Positions 35,991 to 45,185 of a stretch of 64,000 nt of DNA are shown here, one piece after another. The stretch lies in the NCBI RefSeq assembly GCF_008635795.1, contig NZ_VWRQ01000003.1, positions 124,001-188,000 on the forward strand. The letters run 5' to 3'. Made by a program: the position numbers and the translations under genes. This DNA is from Paenibacillus tepidiphilus. GTDB taxonomy: Bacteria > Bacillota > Bacilli > Paenibacillales > Paenibacillaceae. Numbering within the stretch: position 1 is the first letter of the stretch; each line of letters starts with the position of its first letter. The notes below the pieces were generated by a model, which was not told the origin of the DNA, made no database searches, and was given only the letters and a program-made list of their open reading frames with translations.

Positions 35991-37787
35991 CAGAACGGGC
36001 TCCTCTTCCTTCGGGGTACGGAGCTGATCCAGCGTCAGGACTTGTCCCGGCTGCGGCTCCGCTCCGTCTTCTTCTCCAATCTTGAATACATCAATCTCCC
36101 GGAACAGCCGCTGCGAAATCTCGCTGATCTCCGCCGCCTGTCCGGCGATACCATGGATAGCAGAATCCTGCTGCGTGCTGGAGGCGTTGACCTCCTCTAC
36201 GCCAGCCGCTGTCTGCTGGGCTACAGCTGCCACATCTTGAATCGACTGCTCCAGCCTGGCATTGATTTGCCGGGCTTCCTCCACCTTGTTGTGAATGCGC
36301 CCGATCCTCCCGCCAATTTCAGATATAGAGGCGTCAATCGCCTCGAAGGAAGTCAGCGTCTCTGTCACCTGGGTCTCCTGCGCCTCCAGGTCCTGCTTCG
36401 TTTCCAGCATATAGCTCTGGAATTCACTCATTCCTTCCTGCAGCTCCCGAATGATGCCGCTGATATGTATGGAGGATTGCTTTGTTTCCTCAGACAAATG
36501 CCGCACCTCATCCGCAATGACACCGAAGCCTTTGCCGGATGCTCCGGCGCGGGCCGCTTCAATGGCCGCGTTCAGCGACAGAATATGCGTCTGCTTGGAA
36601 ATCTCCGTGATGGTGCCGGTGATACGCGAAATGTCATGTGACTGTACGCTCAGCTTCTCCATCGCCGCATACACCCGTCCGACAGACTCCCGGGAGCTGC
36701 GGGAGCGCTCGCGCAGAGCCATTACGGTCTCTGCCCCCTTGCGGGTATTGCGGCCTGCGGCTTCGCCGGTCGCCAGCATGTCCTCCGTATAGTGCGCGAT
36801 CTTGTCGACCCCCGCCTTCATTTCCTGCAGCAGCCCCGAGCTGCGCTCGGACAGCATCGCCTGTTCGTCTGCGCCTGCCGAGATTTCCTGAATGGCCCGC
36901 ACAATATCGCGGTTCGTATGCGCCGTCACGGCTGAGGCCTCGCGGAAAGACCGCGAGTACTCCGCGAGCGCCAGGGCCGCTGAGCGGGTCTGGCCCAGCA
37001 TGCCGCGCACCCGGGATGCCATATGGTCGAAATGAAAGCTGAGCCGCCCCAGCTCGTCATTGTACGGCGAATTGATCTGCTGCCGCAAATCTCCCTCCGC
37101 GATACGCGACACTGCGGCTTGCAGCTTGCCCACCGGTGAGAGGAAGGAGCTGATCAGAACCCAGCCCAAGGCCAGGGTGAACAGGAACACGGCACCGGCG
37201 GCGTACAGGATCACCGAAACGGTATGCTCCAGCTGCAGGAAGGAATAGTCCTGCGCCGCTTCGGCATTATTTTTAGCTGCGGCATACAGCTGTTCATTGG
37301 CGGCAAGCATCTCCTGATTGAGTATCAACGCCTGAGTATGTATGTTGTCAATGGTTTCAAGCACCGTCAACGGGTCCAAGCTGACATCCTCCATCGTTGC
37401 CGTCAGCTCCTCAACGTATCCGGCATATTCCCCGCTCTGGTCCCGCAGCTGCTGCAATTGTCCGGCTGCCGGGCTGCCTTCCGCAAAGGATACCTTGGCC
37501 AGCTCTTCGCCGATCTGCGACTGCTTGTCCGTCAGGCCGCCGGCCAGCTCCACATCGCTGGATTCAGCCAGCGCCGTTTCCAGATTGTTGATCTCCTGCA
37601 GGAGACCTCCGAGTGTTGAGACTGCAATTCTATTCTCCATCTCCGTCTTCTGCCGTTCCATGGATTGCTTCACCTGATTGATCTTCTGCCCCTGAATCAG
37701 CGCCACTCCCATAACAATAAGGGTAATGGCGGTAAAGCTAGCGATCAGTTTCCATTTCATCGACAGATGAAACCGGTTCTTCTTCAA
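35973..37787 (-). CDS. Methyl-accepting chemotaxis protein (604 aa)
   Basis: Membrane chemoreceptor. TM1 is at residues 13-32 and TM2 at ~189-213. Between them lies a helical extracellular sensor domain (~155 aa, four-helix-bundle like). A HAMP region ([20 protein letters not shown]) and a cytoplasmic coiled coil follow. The hairpin tip, [20 protein letters not shown] plus [15 protein letters not shown], binds CheA/CheW. TTG start at 37787 with GGGGGG seven bases upstream. The ligand is unknown; no CheW pentapeptide or CheR tether was seen. No chemotaxis genes lie nearby, so it is an orphan receptor. Confidence 0.92.
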   Translation of the reverse strand: MKKNRFHLSMKWKLIASFTAITLIVMGVALIQGQKINQVKQSMERQKTEMENRIAVSTLGGLLQEINNLETALAESSDVELAGGLTDKQSQIGEELAKVSFAEGSPAAGQLQQLRDQSGEYAGYVEELTATMEDVSLDPLTVLETIDNIHTQALILNQEMLAANEQLYAAAKNNAEAAQDYSFLQLEHTVSVILYAAGAVFLFTLALGWVLISSFLSPVGKLQAAVSRIAEGDLRQQINSPYNDELGRLSFHFDHMASRVRGMLGQTRSAALALAEYSRSFREASAVTAHTNRDIVRAIQEISAGADEQAMLSERSSGLLQEMKAGVDKIAHYTEDMLATGEAAGRNTRKGAETVMALRERSRSSRESVGRVYAAMEKLSVQSHDISRITGTITEISKQTHILSLNAAIEAARAGASGKGFGVIADEVRHLSEETKQSSIHISGIIRELQEGMSEFQSYMLETKQDLEAQETQVTETLTSFEAIDASISEIGGRIGRIHNKVEEARQINARLEQSIQDVAAVAQQTAAGVEEVNASSTQQDSAIHGIAGQAAEISEISQRLFREIDVFKIGEEDGAEPQPGQVLTLDQLRTPKEEEPVLLAMAE

Positions 37788-37927
37788 CAGAATTCCCCCC
37801 GAGTAGGTTGCAACTTTTGATAGGTATAATTGACTAGCACCTTCATTCTAGGAGCCGGATATTAAATATCCTCACAAGTTTTGTATGGATAGTGTAAAGA
37901 ATGTGTTGCAATAATGTTAACAGCATC

Positions 37928-37958
37928 AAAAAAAGCCCCCGTACCACGTACGGAAGCT
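37928..37958 (-). terminator. Terminator of the VOC gene
   Basis: Minus strand arms AGCTTCCGTAC / GTACGGGGGCT with a GTG loop and two G-U pairs, followed by TTTTTTT, 21 bases past the stop. Confidence 0.85.
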
Positions 37959-37978
37959 CGTCCTTGCTATTGCTGTTT

Positions 37979-38383
37979 CTAGCCGTTCTCCGCCATATAC
38001 ATGACTTCCCACAGGTGACCGTCAACGTCCTGGAAGCTCCAGTTGTACATAAAGCCGTGGTCCACCGGATCATTATAGGGCTTGCCTCCGGCGGCCAGCG
38101 CCTTGTTCACCAGCTCGTCCACCTCCGCCCGGCTCGATGCCGATATCGCGATGATGACCTCCGCCTGGCTGGAAGCATCCACTATCGTCTTCGTGACAAA
38201 GGTCTGGAAGTACTCCCGTGTCAGCAGCATGGCATACGTATTGCCATTAATAATCATACAGGTTGCGTTCTCGTCGGTGTAATGCGGATTGAACTCAAAG
38301 CCCAAAGCGGTAAAGAAGTCAATCGACGCCTGCAGCTGGTTAACCGGTAAATTAATAAACACCTGGCCTGCCTGAAATCCCAT
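37979..38383 (-). CDS. VOC-family (glyoxalase/bleomycin-resistance fold) protein (134 aa)
   Basis: Two beta-alpha-beta-beta-beta modules: VFINLPVNQLQASIDFFTAL with LGFEFNP, and a second half ending YNWSFQDVDGHLWEVMYM with the typical metal-ligand Glu. Resembles the YdeN/lactoylglutathione-lyase-like group; the reaction is unknown. ATG 38383 has GGAAGG 11 bases upstream, whereas the GTG at 38395 directly abuts that sequence. Single gene with its own terminator. Confidence 0.85.
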   Translation of the reverse strand: MGFQAGQVFINLPVNQLQASIDFFTALGFEFNPHYTDENATCMIINGNTYAMLLTREYFQTFVTKTIVDASSQAEVIIAISASSRAEVDELVNKALAAGGKPYNDPVDHGFMYNWSFQDVDGHLWEVMYMAENG

Positions 38384-38533
38384 ACATTCAGCCACCTTCC
38401 GGAAGTTAGATTTAAAATCTGCAACCGGTAAGATTATAGCACAGCACCTTGTTCATAGCGCACACCGAGAGCGGTGTGGAGTCTATACGTTGAACTAAAA
38501 AAATATCTCAGAGGCTAGAGCAATGGAGGGGAA

Positions 38534-38640
38534 GTTTGGAACTGTAGGAGCGGAAGCGTCCGCCTTTAGATTTAGATTTCTACCGCGAAAAGCGGTTAAA
38601 TCCAGGAAATCTAAATCTAACAGCGGCCGGAAGTCCAAAC
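38534..38640 (+). repeat. Dispersed hairpin element B, copy 1 (107 bp)
   Basis: Outer arms GTTTGGA (38534-38540) and TCCAAAC (38634-38640). Inside are a perfect 15 bp stem TTAGATTTAGATTTC / GAAATCTAAATCTAA (38566-38580, 38606-38620) and an apical ACCGC-GAAAA-GCGGT stem. A second 107 bp copy in reverse orientation is at 56014-56120, with the same ends and the ACCGC/GCGGT apex. It lies between the VOC and MATE genes, where no gene is visible. Confidence 0.8.
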
Positions 38641-38702
38641 ATTCACCGCAATTGCTTATACAGCCGGTTGAGTAAAACAAATGTTCAATTATAAAGCCAA
38701 GC

Positions 38703-40064
38703 TTATGCGGACAGATCCGCGACCAGATTCTTCATCCATTTTCGCGAGGAGATCCGCATGAGCCCGATGACCAGTCTGACGACCTCCTCCATGGACAATA
38801 CCATGTACACCAGGAACAGCGGCTGCTTCCAGACAAAGGACATCAGTAAGCCGGAAGGAACGCCGATCAGCCAGGTCGCCGAGGATTCCATGACGAACAC
38901 AAATCTGCTGTCGCCCCCGCTGTTGAGTATCCCGCCTGCCAGGATCATGTTCGCCACCTTAACCCACAGGAATGCGGCAAATACCCACACCAGACGGGTT
39001 CCCATGACATGCGCCTCATCCGACACCTGAAAGATAGATACATAGAAAGGAGCAATGACCGCAAGCAGCACGCCGGTTCCGAGCGCGACCAGAATGCCAA
39101 GCCTAATGAACCGCTTGGAGTAATCCAGCGCCGCATCCTGCTCGTCTGCCCCAAGCTTGTTCCCGATCATAATGCCGGCCGCACTCGACAGCCCCGACAA
39201 CAGGCCGATACTGAGGCTCTGCAGCGGGTAGGTTAAGGTCATCGCGGTAATTTCCGCAGTACCCATCCGGCTGTAAATGATCGCATACACCGTTTCGCCC
39301 AGCACCCAGATCAGCTCGGTCAGCACAATGGGATAGGTGGTCCGGAGAAACTTCACCAGCAGCGCCCTGGAAGCTCCGAACCAGAGACGGATATTGGTCA
39401 CTCCAGGCAGGCGGAGCTTGTAGGCGGCCACAATAATCATGCTGCATTCAAACAACCGGGCGATAAGTGTAGCGACTGCTGCTCCCTTTAGCCCCATTTC
39501 CGGAAACCCGAAATTCCCGTAGATCAGCAGATAATTCAGCAGAATGTTAATTCCCACGGCAACCATACTTGCCGTCATCGGGAGCTTCACATACCCGGTA
39601 GCCCGCAAAACGGCCGAGTAAATCATGGTCAGCATCACCGGGATATAACTCAGCGAGATGATTTCCAGAAAGGCAGAGCCTTCGGTAATCAGCACCTGAT
39701 CCTTAGTAAACAGACTGAGACTGAACTGCGGGAAGAAATGCGTAGGCACCGTGAATATAACGGATATGGTCATGCCAAACAGCAGACCCAGGCCCAGCAG
39801 CCCGCCAGTGCTTCTTTCGTCCTTCTTGCCCCAGAACTGTGCGGCATAGATGGATACGCCGGTTGCCAGGCCGGCCAGGACTACGCTGATGATTCCGTAG
39901 ATTTTGACAGATATGCCTACGGAAGCAATGGCCACATCCCCGAGCTGTCCGACCATCAACTGGTCAGTTAGAGTCAGAAGCGCCATAATCAAGCTTTGCA
40001 GTGTCACTGGAACCGCAATTTTATAAATCGAGCTATAAAAGTCCGCTTTCGGATCTTTCAGCAT
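38703..40064 (-). CDS. MATE-family efflux transporter (453 aa)
   Basis: Twelve-helix cation-coupled exporter: two homologous halves beginning YKIAVPVTLQSLIMALLTLT with DQLMVGQLG, and TYPIVLTELIWVLGETVYAI. The N-terminus is cytosolic. ATG 40064 has AGGGAGGGG upstream, 18 bases after the RibD-like gene. It is the last gene of the five-gene operon 45008-38703, so it most likely exports the product or a toxic intermediate of that operon. Substrate not predictable. Confidence 0.92.
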   Translation of the reverse strand: MLKDPKADFYSSIYKIAVPVTLQSLIMALLTLTDQLMVGQLGDVAIASVGISVKIYGIISVVLAGLATGVSIYAAQFWGKKDERSTGGLLGLGLLFGMTISVIFTVPTHFFPQFSLSLFTKDQVLITEGSAFLEIISLSYIPVMLTMIYSAVLRATGYVKLPMTASMVAVGINILLNYLLIYGNFGFPEMGLKGAAVATLIARLFECSMIIVAAYKLRLPGVTNIRLWFGASRALLVKFLRTTYPIVLTELIWVLGETVYAIIYSRMGTAEITAMTLTYPLQSLSIGLLSGLSSAAGIMIGNKLGADEQDAALDYSKRFIRLGILVALGTGVLLAVIAPFYVSIFQVSDEAHVMGTRLVWVFAAFLWVKVANMILAGGILNSGGDSRFVFVMESSATWLIGVPSGLLMSFVWKQPLFLVYMVLSMEEVVRLVIGLMRISSRKWMKNLVADLSA

Positions 40065-40082
40065 CCGTGAACCCCTCCCTGG

Positions 40083-40742
40083 CTATACCGCTTTCCGGTA
40101 ATGAAGCAGTGTGTAGTTCTTGCGCGGGAGGACGTCGACAACCTTGAATTTCTTGGCAAAGCTCAGGTCATTGTATCCCTTTCCGTCAACAAGCGTGATA
40201 TTGTTCTCGCCCCCGATAATAATCGGCAGCTGCATCAGGATGATTTCATCCACCAGATCCTGATCGAACACATTCCAGTTGAGAAAGCCTCCGCCCTCGA
40301 TCATTATGCTGTGTACATTATAATCATTCTCCAGCTTATGGAACAGATCTGCAAAGTCCACTTTGTTCTCCCCGCAGATCAGTACTTCCTTATGTCTTTC
40401 TTGCAGCACTCTGATTTTGTGGGCATCCTGGCCATTCTCCGTGGTCACGATCAGGGTCCGGCCTTGGTCGGCAAGCACATGGCTGTCGAGCGGAATATCC
40501 ATCTGCGAGGTGGGGATAATCCGCAGCGGATTTTTGTTCTCCTCATAGCGGTTGGTCAGCATGGGATCATCGGTTTGAATCGTATTTTTGCCTACCATAA
40601 TTGCGTCAACCAGACCCCTGAATTTATGAATATATTCAAGATCTGACTCCTCGAACAGACTGAATAACGGTTTGCTGGACTGTCCGGCTCCGAGTGTAAG
40701 TTTACCGTCGATGGACACCTGGCTGAAAATAGTCGCTTTCAT
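40083..40742 (-). CDS. RibD C-terminal-type reductase (219 aa)
   Basis: NADPH-dependent reductase of the RibD_C/DHFR superfamily, in length and motifs close to stand-alone pyrimidine (ribosylaminopyrimidine/ribosylaminouracil) reductases. It has TIFSQVSIDGKLTLG, FRGLVDAIMVGKNTIQTDDP with LTNR, IMIEGGGFLNWNVF and LMQLPIIIGGE. ATG 40742 with AGAGGG upstream, 15 bases after the SBP-like gene. No other riboflavin genes are near, so the true substrate within this operon is open; it may reduce a ribosylated or sugar-like intermediate. Confidence 0.8.
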   Translation of the reverse strand: MKATIFSQVSIDGKLTLGAGQSSKPLFSLFEESDLEYIHKFRGLVDAIMVGKNTIQTDDPMLTNRYEENKNPLRIIPTSQMDIPLDSHVLADQGRTLIVTTENGQDAHKIRVLQERHKEVLICGENKVDFADLFHKLENDYNVHSIMIEGGGFLNWNVFDQDLVDEIILMQLPIIIGGENNITLVDGKGYNDLSFAKKFKVVDVLPRKNYTLLHYRKAV

Positions 40743-40757
40743 GCTTATCCCTCTTCT

Positions 40758-41921
40758 CTACAGAGTGGTCTGAACGTTTGTCTTCACATGCTCTTGCATT
40801 AACGCAGCTAATTCCGCAGCATCTTCTGTCGTCAAATCCCTGAGTCCTGCGGTCATCGCCTCCCAAACACTCCTCATAACCGGCTCAATCGGCATGTTAC
40901 GCGCTGTCTCCAGGCAGGAGATCAGACTGGCCCTGACCGGTGAGGCTGCAGCCTTGACGCCAGGCAATACACGGGAATGCACCGGAATCCGCTGCACCCG
41001 CTCTGCCCATTGCCGCTGACTGCGTTCGCTCAGCAGATATGCAGCGAAGTCCAGCAGCCTGTCCGCCTGCTCTGTTTCCAGGGATTGATTAGGGAATACC
41101 AGGCCAATAGAGGAAGCCATGGAGACCGCTGCCTTACCGTGAATCGGCGGCAGTGCGCCGACAAGTAATTTATCCCGCATATGCAGATCCAGATAATTAA
41201 AAATCCACTCTCCGCTTATAATGGCACCGATCTCCCCGGCAATAAAACGGTCCAGCAGCTCCGTAGGTCCATGCAGATTGCCAAGCACCCCCTGCTCTAT
41301 TTGACGCTGGACGAACCGGAGCGCCGCTTCCATTTCAGGCGTAGACAGATCGGGCTCTCCGTCCTTCACGGGCCAGCCGCCAAAGGCGGTCAGAAACGGT
41401 ATGAAGCAGTACGGGTCAGCCAGATCAGCAGCAACGGGAAGGACAGCATCCGTTACCAGCTGTGCCGCCCGCTCTTCAATCGCTTCCCAGGCAGAGGGAG
41501 CCTCCGGGTAGATATCCGTGTTGCAGTATAGCACCAGATGATTGCCCTGGAGAACAGGGATGCCGTACTGCCGGCCGCCTGAGCGCATGGAGCGAATAAT
41601 CTCAGGATCGCTCAGGCCGCTCATGGCCCAGAATTTCTCCGGTATCTCCGAATACAGCGCCGCTTCCCCGTACCCCGCCATATCTGCCGGCACCAGAGCC
41701 ATCTGCGGACCATGGCCTGAAGCCTTGACTTGCTGCAATCTGGCGGTGAGCACGGTAATATTCATTACCTCCGGGACGACAGGCGTACCGGATTCGGCGG
41801 TATAGGTCCGGCAGAGCTGCTCCAGCACCTCAATCGAGGTATCCCCTTGTCCATCGAATTCATGCCAGATCGTCAGCGGCTGCACGGTGTCTTTACCGTC
41901 TTTGATGTCCTTGCTTTCCAT
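40758..41921 (-). CDS. Extracellular-solute-binding-protein fold without signal peptide (387 aa)
   Basis: Family 1 (maltose/carbohydrate type) solute-binding fold: LTIWHEFDGQGDTSIEVLEQ, VPADMAGYGE, YGIPVLQGNHLVLYCNTDIY, CFIPFLTAFGGWPVKDG, FIAGEIGAIISGEW. The N-terminus (MESKDIKDGKDTVQ) has no hydrophobic core and no lipobox Cys, and the RBS (AAGGAGG) is well placed, so the protein should stay in the cytosol. No ABC permease is in the operon. It may act as an intracellular carbohydrate sensor or carrier for the GH13 protein encoded just upstream. Confidence 0.82.
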   Translation of the reverse strand: MESKDIKDGKDTVQPLTIWHEFDGQGDTSIEVLEQLCRTYTAESGTPVVPEVMNITVLTARLQQVKASGHGPQMALVPADMAGYGEAALYSEIPEKFWAMSGLSDPEIIRSMRSGGRQYGIPVLQGNHLVLYCNTDIYPEAPSAWEAIEERAAQLVTDAVLPVAADLADPYCFIPFLTAFGGWPVKDGEPDLSTPEMEAALRFVQRQIEQGVLGNLHGPTELLDRFIAGEIGAIISGEWIFNYLDLHMRDKLLVGALPPIHGKAAVSMASSIGLVFPNQSLETEQADRLLDFAAYLLSERSQRQWAERVQRIPVHSRVLPGVKAAASPVRASLISCLETARNMPIEPVMRSVWEAMTAGLRDLTTEDAAELAALMQEHVKTNVQTTL

Positions 41922-41964
41922 GAGTCCCTTCCTCCTTCTGTATGGGCTGAGCCCTCTATCCGGT

Positions 41965-43902
41965 TCAGCTTATTAATTCCATACCCAGCACCAGCGCCTG
42001 GTAAGGGCGCAGCTCATAAGTCTCCCCGCTGCCGCCGGAGATCCATCTGCCCGGCTCACTCTCAATCAGCGTGCTCACCGTTTGAAGGCCCGGACAAATG
42101 AGTCCGGTCCGCAGGAGCTGAGTCTGGTCCGGATTCAAATTAAAGCAGGCGCTGAACAGCTTGTCCTTCATATAATAGGAATAGATCATCACATCGCCCT
42201 GTGATTCGGACAGATAGAAGTTTCCGGGCTTCAGCAGATCGGCGTATTGCCGCTTGACCTGCTTTAATTGCTCCAGCAGCGGCAGCAGGTTCGGTTCATG
42301 AACCCAGTCGATCGCCATCGTATTGAAAAAGGCTTTGGGGATGTCCGCGCCGCCGGTATTATCCGCGAGCCCGCAGTTGAGCGGCTGCTGCTCATACACC
42401 TCCACCCCTGTCGTCAGATAAGGAATACCGTTCGGGAGGAAGTAATTGAACACCGCCATCAGCCGGGACAGTCCGGTTCCGCCCCGGCTGGTAATCCGCG
42501 GGGTATCCGCCGTCTCCGCGCAGGCAAAGACATGGATTTGCAGGTCCGGTAGCCCCCGCAAATAATCCTGCAGCCGCTCTGCGGTGATATCGGTCATGAT
42601 ATTCCAGCCGCTGCCGAGCATGACGTTATATCCGCTTTTTGCCGCTTCACGGTGATTGCGGTTGAAGAGGTCCTCGCTGATCAGAATCGCTGCGGGCTTG
42701 ATCTCCTTGATGGCGCCAAACATCTTTGTCTGCAGGGGAAGCGGCAGCGTGTGCCCGATATCGATGCGGAAGCCGTCAATATTATAGGTATTCAGCTGGA
42801 AGCAAGCAGCCTCAACCAGCATGTCCCACAGCTCCTGGTTCGGCTCATCACCCGGATATACATTGCACTTGATCGTATCGAAGAGGACATAAGGCGGTTG
42901 TCCTTCAGGTAAATATGAGCGTACCAGCGGAGAAGGGTCCTTATACAGCTTGTAAAAGGCGATGTCTGTCCAGATGGGCTGAACATCATTAATCCAATCG
43001 GAGTGTGCGGGCGCCGGTGTTATGCCCATTTCTTGTTCGATCAAAGTCAATATCGATTCCCCTGTAGTCTGTGCCCGCGTCTGCAAAATGCTCCACAGCT
43101 CAGCATCCAGTTCATTCGGCGGCAATCGGAACTGGTTCAGAAACGCCAGCGTCTCATTGCTGCGATAGACGGCCTCCAGCCTGTCCGGTGTGCATTCCGT
43201 GAAGAACGGCAGACCGGAAATCTCCGGGGGCTTGAAGCCCGGCAGCGCCTTGAGATCAATCCAATAGAACCAATCCGGATGTTCCGCCAAAACTGCATTG
43301 TCCCTGGCAGTGACCCGCGGGATTAAATCCAGCACGACCTTGATGTCCAGCAGGTGACAGGCCTCGACCAAAGCTGCCAGCTCATGGTGAATCGTCCATT
43401 CCTCCATATCATCCAGCAGCGGATCATGCAGATTATGGTCCAGATCGAACAGGCTGTACACCGCATACGGCGAGCCTATATCCCCCTTGAGATTCAAGTC
43501 ACTATACCTGGTTACAGGCAGCAAATATAAAATATTGACATTCATTCTCTTGAGCAGGGGCAGCAGGATCATGAACCTTAAGAATGTCCCCGACTGGATT
43601 TGGCCCGAATGGGTATAATCCCAGGCTGCGGAGTAACGGAGCAAAGAGCAGTAGATGACACTATCATCCAGATCGGTCTGCTCATGGTGGGTATAGTCCG
43701 AAGACATTTCCAGCAAATACTGCAGATGCTTGACCATAAAGCGTGCCGGATTCACGAGGATTTCGCCTTCCTTGTTGTTCTGGATCGGCAAATATCCGCA
43801 TTCGTTCCACAAGGCGGGCAGCCAGATCGGCTCCATAGTCAACTGCTGGCGGCCGCTGAAATACTCCAGAATCCGGTTTAGTTCTTGGCATTGTCTGCTC
43901 AT
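41965..43902 (-). CDS. GH13-family (maltosyltransferase-like) alpha-glucan enzyme with atypical motifs (645 aa)
   Basis: Cytosolic (beta/alpha)8 alpha-amylase superfamily protein. Region I reads VVLDLIPRVTARD instead of the usual DxVxNH and is followed by LAEHPDWFYWI. Region II GFRIDIGHTLP keeps the nucleophile Asp. Region III ILISEDLFNRN keeps the acid/base Glu. Region IV reads AETADTPR where amylases have a His before the Asp (N/S-H-D). These features recall the maltosyltransferase/GlgE-like branch rather than hydrolytic amylases. ATG 43902 has GGGAGG eight bases upstream; the GTG at 43911 overlaps it. No signal peptide. It lies 29 bases after the dehydrogenase gene. Transfer of glucosyl/maltosyl units to an unknown acceptor is inferred. 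Confidence 0.8.
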   Translation of the reverse strand: MSRQCQELNRILEYFSGRQQLTMEPIWLPALWNECGYLPIQNNKEGEILVNPARFMVKHLQYLLEMSSDYTHHEQTDLDDSVIYCSLLRYSAAWDYTHSGQIQSGTFLRFMILLPLLKRMNVNILYLLPVTRYSDLNLKGDIGSPYAVYSLFDLDHNLHDPLLDDMEEWTIHHELAALVEACHLLDIKVVLDLIPRVTARDNAVLAEHPDWFYWIDLKALPGFKPPEISGLPFFTECTPDRLEAVYRSNETLAFLNQFRLPPNELDAELWSILQTRAQTTGESILTLIEQEMGITPAPAHSDWINDVQPIWTDIAFYKLYKDPSPLVRSYLPEGQPPYVLFDTIKCNVYPGDEPNQELWDMLVEAACFQLNTYNIDGFRIDIGHTLPLPLQTKMFGAIKEIKPAAILISEDLFNRNHREAAKSGYNVMLGSGWNIMTDITAERLQDYLRGLPDLQIHVFACAETADTPRITSRGGTGLSRLMAVFNYFLPNGIPYLTTGVEVYEQQPLNCGLADNTGGADIPKAFFNTMAIDWVHEPNLLPLLEQLKQVKRQYADLLKPGNFYLSESQGDVMIYSYYMKDKLFSACFNLNPDQTQLLRTGLICPGLQTVSTLIESEPGRWISGGSGETYELRPYQALVLGMELIS

Positions 43903-43931
43903 TAAGCTCACCTCCCTTGTCTCAGATGACT

Positions 43932-45008
43932 TTAGAATACAAATACCGTCTTTAGCCCCGGAATTCCGGCAGATGCCGTGGAATCAGGTCCGATCCCCGT
44001 CAGTTCCCCGATTGCGGCCTCATACTGGTCCAGGCTGGCTCTGCGGGTAATCAATCCAGCTATTTCCGGAACCTCTGCTGCAAACTGCAGCGCCTCTTCA
44101 AAGGTATGCAGATATTCGCCTGCCCCCAGGAGACGTACCGCATTCTGCGTATAATAAGTCGGCTTGATCGTGTACTCATAGCTGCCGTTTATGCCAAAAG
44201 GGATAATGGTGCCGCCGCGCTCCACCCATTGCTCCGCCAGCTTCATCTGTGTGCCGACCGTATCGATGACGGCGCTGAATTTCTGCTCCCCCAGAATCGC
44301 GGACACCCGCTGCGGGGTCAGTTCCGCCGGGGTGCAGGCAACATCGGCTATTTGTGCTGCCTTGGCCAGCCGTCCCTCCTGAATCTCCGTCGATACAGTG
44401 ATACAGCCCAGTCGTTTGGCGACGATCTGGCACAATAACCCCATTGGACCGGAGCCAAGAACCAATACTGGGTCACCGTCCCTTATGCCCGCTTCCCGGA
44501 AGTTATGAAGCACACAGGCGAGGGGCTCTACAGCTACAGCGGCTTCCCAGCTCATGGATTCAGGCAATTTATGCAGGAACTTGGCTTCTGTTACGAACCA
44601 GGGCGCAAAGGTGCCGTTCCGGTTCAAGCCTGCAATGGGCATACCCTGCCCATCCGTTCCGATGCAGAGATGCAGCTTGCCTTGACGGCAGAACCGGCAT
44701 TCGCCGCAGCTTTGATTGGGATCGATCACTACTCTGTCACCAATCTTCAATCCGTCCACCTTGCTCCCGGTTTCCATAACCGTGCCGACGGCTTCATGAC
44801 CGCGAATCACGCCCGGGACCCCATGCTCCTTGCCTGTGATCACAGCCAGATCCGTTCCGCAGATTCCGCTCATGTGAACTTTGACTTTGACCTCCGTTGA
44901 AGTCGTGATCTCCGGGATGTTCAGCTCCGCCAGCTGTAATCGCTCTGAATCCCAGACCAATGCAGGCATTCTGTCCGGCTTTATGATTTTATCAGTTTCT
45001 GGTTTCAC
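43932..45008 (-). CDS. Zinc-dependent medium-chain alcohol/polyol dehydrogenase (358 aa)
   Basis: MDR-family NAD(P)-dependent dehydrogenase of the threonine/sorbitol/inosose-related type. Catalytic zinc ligands are Cys in SGICGTDLAV and His-Glu in IRGHEAVG. Structural zinc uses CGECRFCRQGKLHLC. The Rossmann motif is VLVLGSGPMGLLCQ, with AVIDTVGTQ later. The GTG start at 45008 has AAGGAG nine bases upstream. First gene of the operon; the leader holds a LacI/CcpA-type operator and a 13 bp inverted repeat. Oxidation of a sugar, polyol or cyclitol hydroxyl is likely; exact substrate unknown. Confidence 0.87.
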   Translation of the reverse strand: MKPETDKIIKPDRMPALVWDSERLQLAELNIPEITTSTEVKVKVHMSGICGTDLAVITGKEHGVPGVIRGHEAVGTVMETGSKVDGLKIGDRVVIDPNQSCGECRFCRQGKLHLCIGTDGQGMPIAGLNRNGTFAPWFVTEAKFLHKLPESMSWEAAVAVEPLACVLHNFREAGIRDGDPVLVLGSGPMGLLCQIVAKRLGCITVSTEIQEGRLAKAAQIADVACTPAELTPQRVSAILGEQKFSAVIDTVGTQMKLAEQWVERGGTIIPFGINGSYEYTIKPTYYTQNAVRLLGAGEYLHTFEEALQFAAEVPEIAGLITRRASLDQYEAAIGELTGIGPDSTASAGIPGLKTVFVF

Positions 45009-45045
45009 TGCTTATTACTCCTTCCATTTCCTTACATTATCTTTC

Positions 45046-45115
45046 TTTACTTTTCAAAAATAATCATTATTCCTCGCAAACTATTCAATTTCGCCTCCAA
45101 TATTTGAAAAGTAAA
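45046..45115. repeat. Inverted repeat in the leader of the five-gene operon
   Basis: TTTACTTTTCAAA (45046-45058) and its perfect complement TTTGAAAAGTAAA (45103-45115), separated by 44 bases, lie 38 bases before the GTG start. Could be a leader RNA stem or paired regulator sites. Confidence 0.6.
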
Positions 45116-45129
45116 TGGATCGGCAGTTG

Positions 45130-45185
45130 TGCAAACGTTTGTCTTGCTGCATTTTTAATGCTAGCATATTTTTTTGAATATGTAA
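45130..45185 (-). promoter_or_regulatory. Promoter with LacI/CcpA-type operator
   Basis: Minus strand TTACAT (45185-45180), 16 base spacer, TAGCAT (45163-45158). Downstream is TGCAAACGTTTGTC (45130-45143), whose core CAAACGTTTG is a perfect palindrome with central CG as in LacI/GalR and cre sites. A repressor here would block transcription. Confidence 0.5.
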
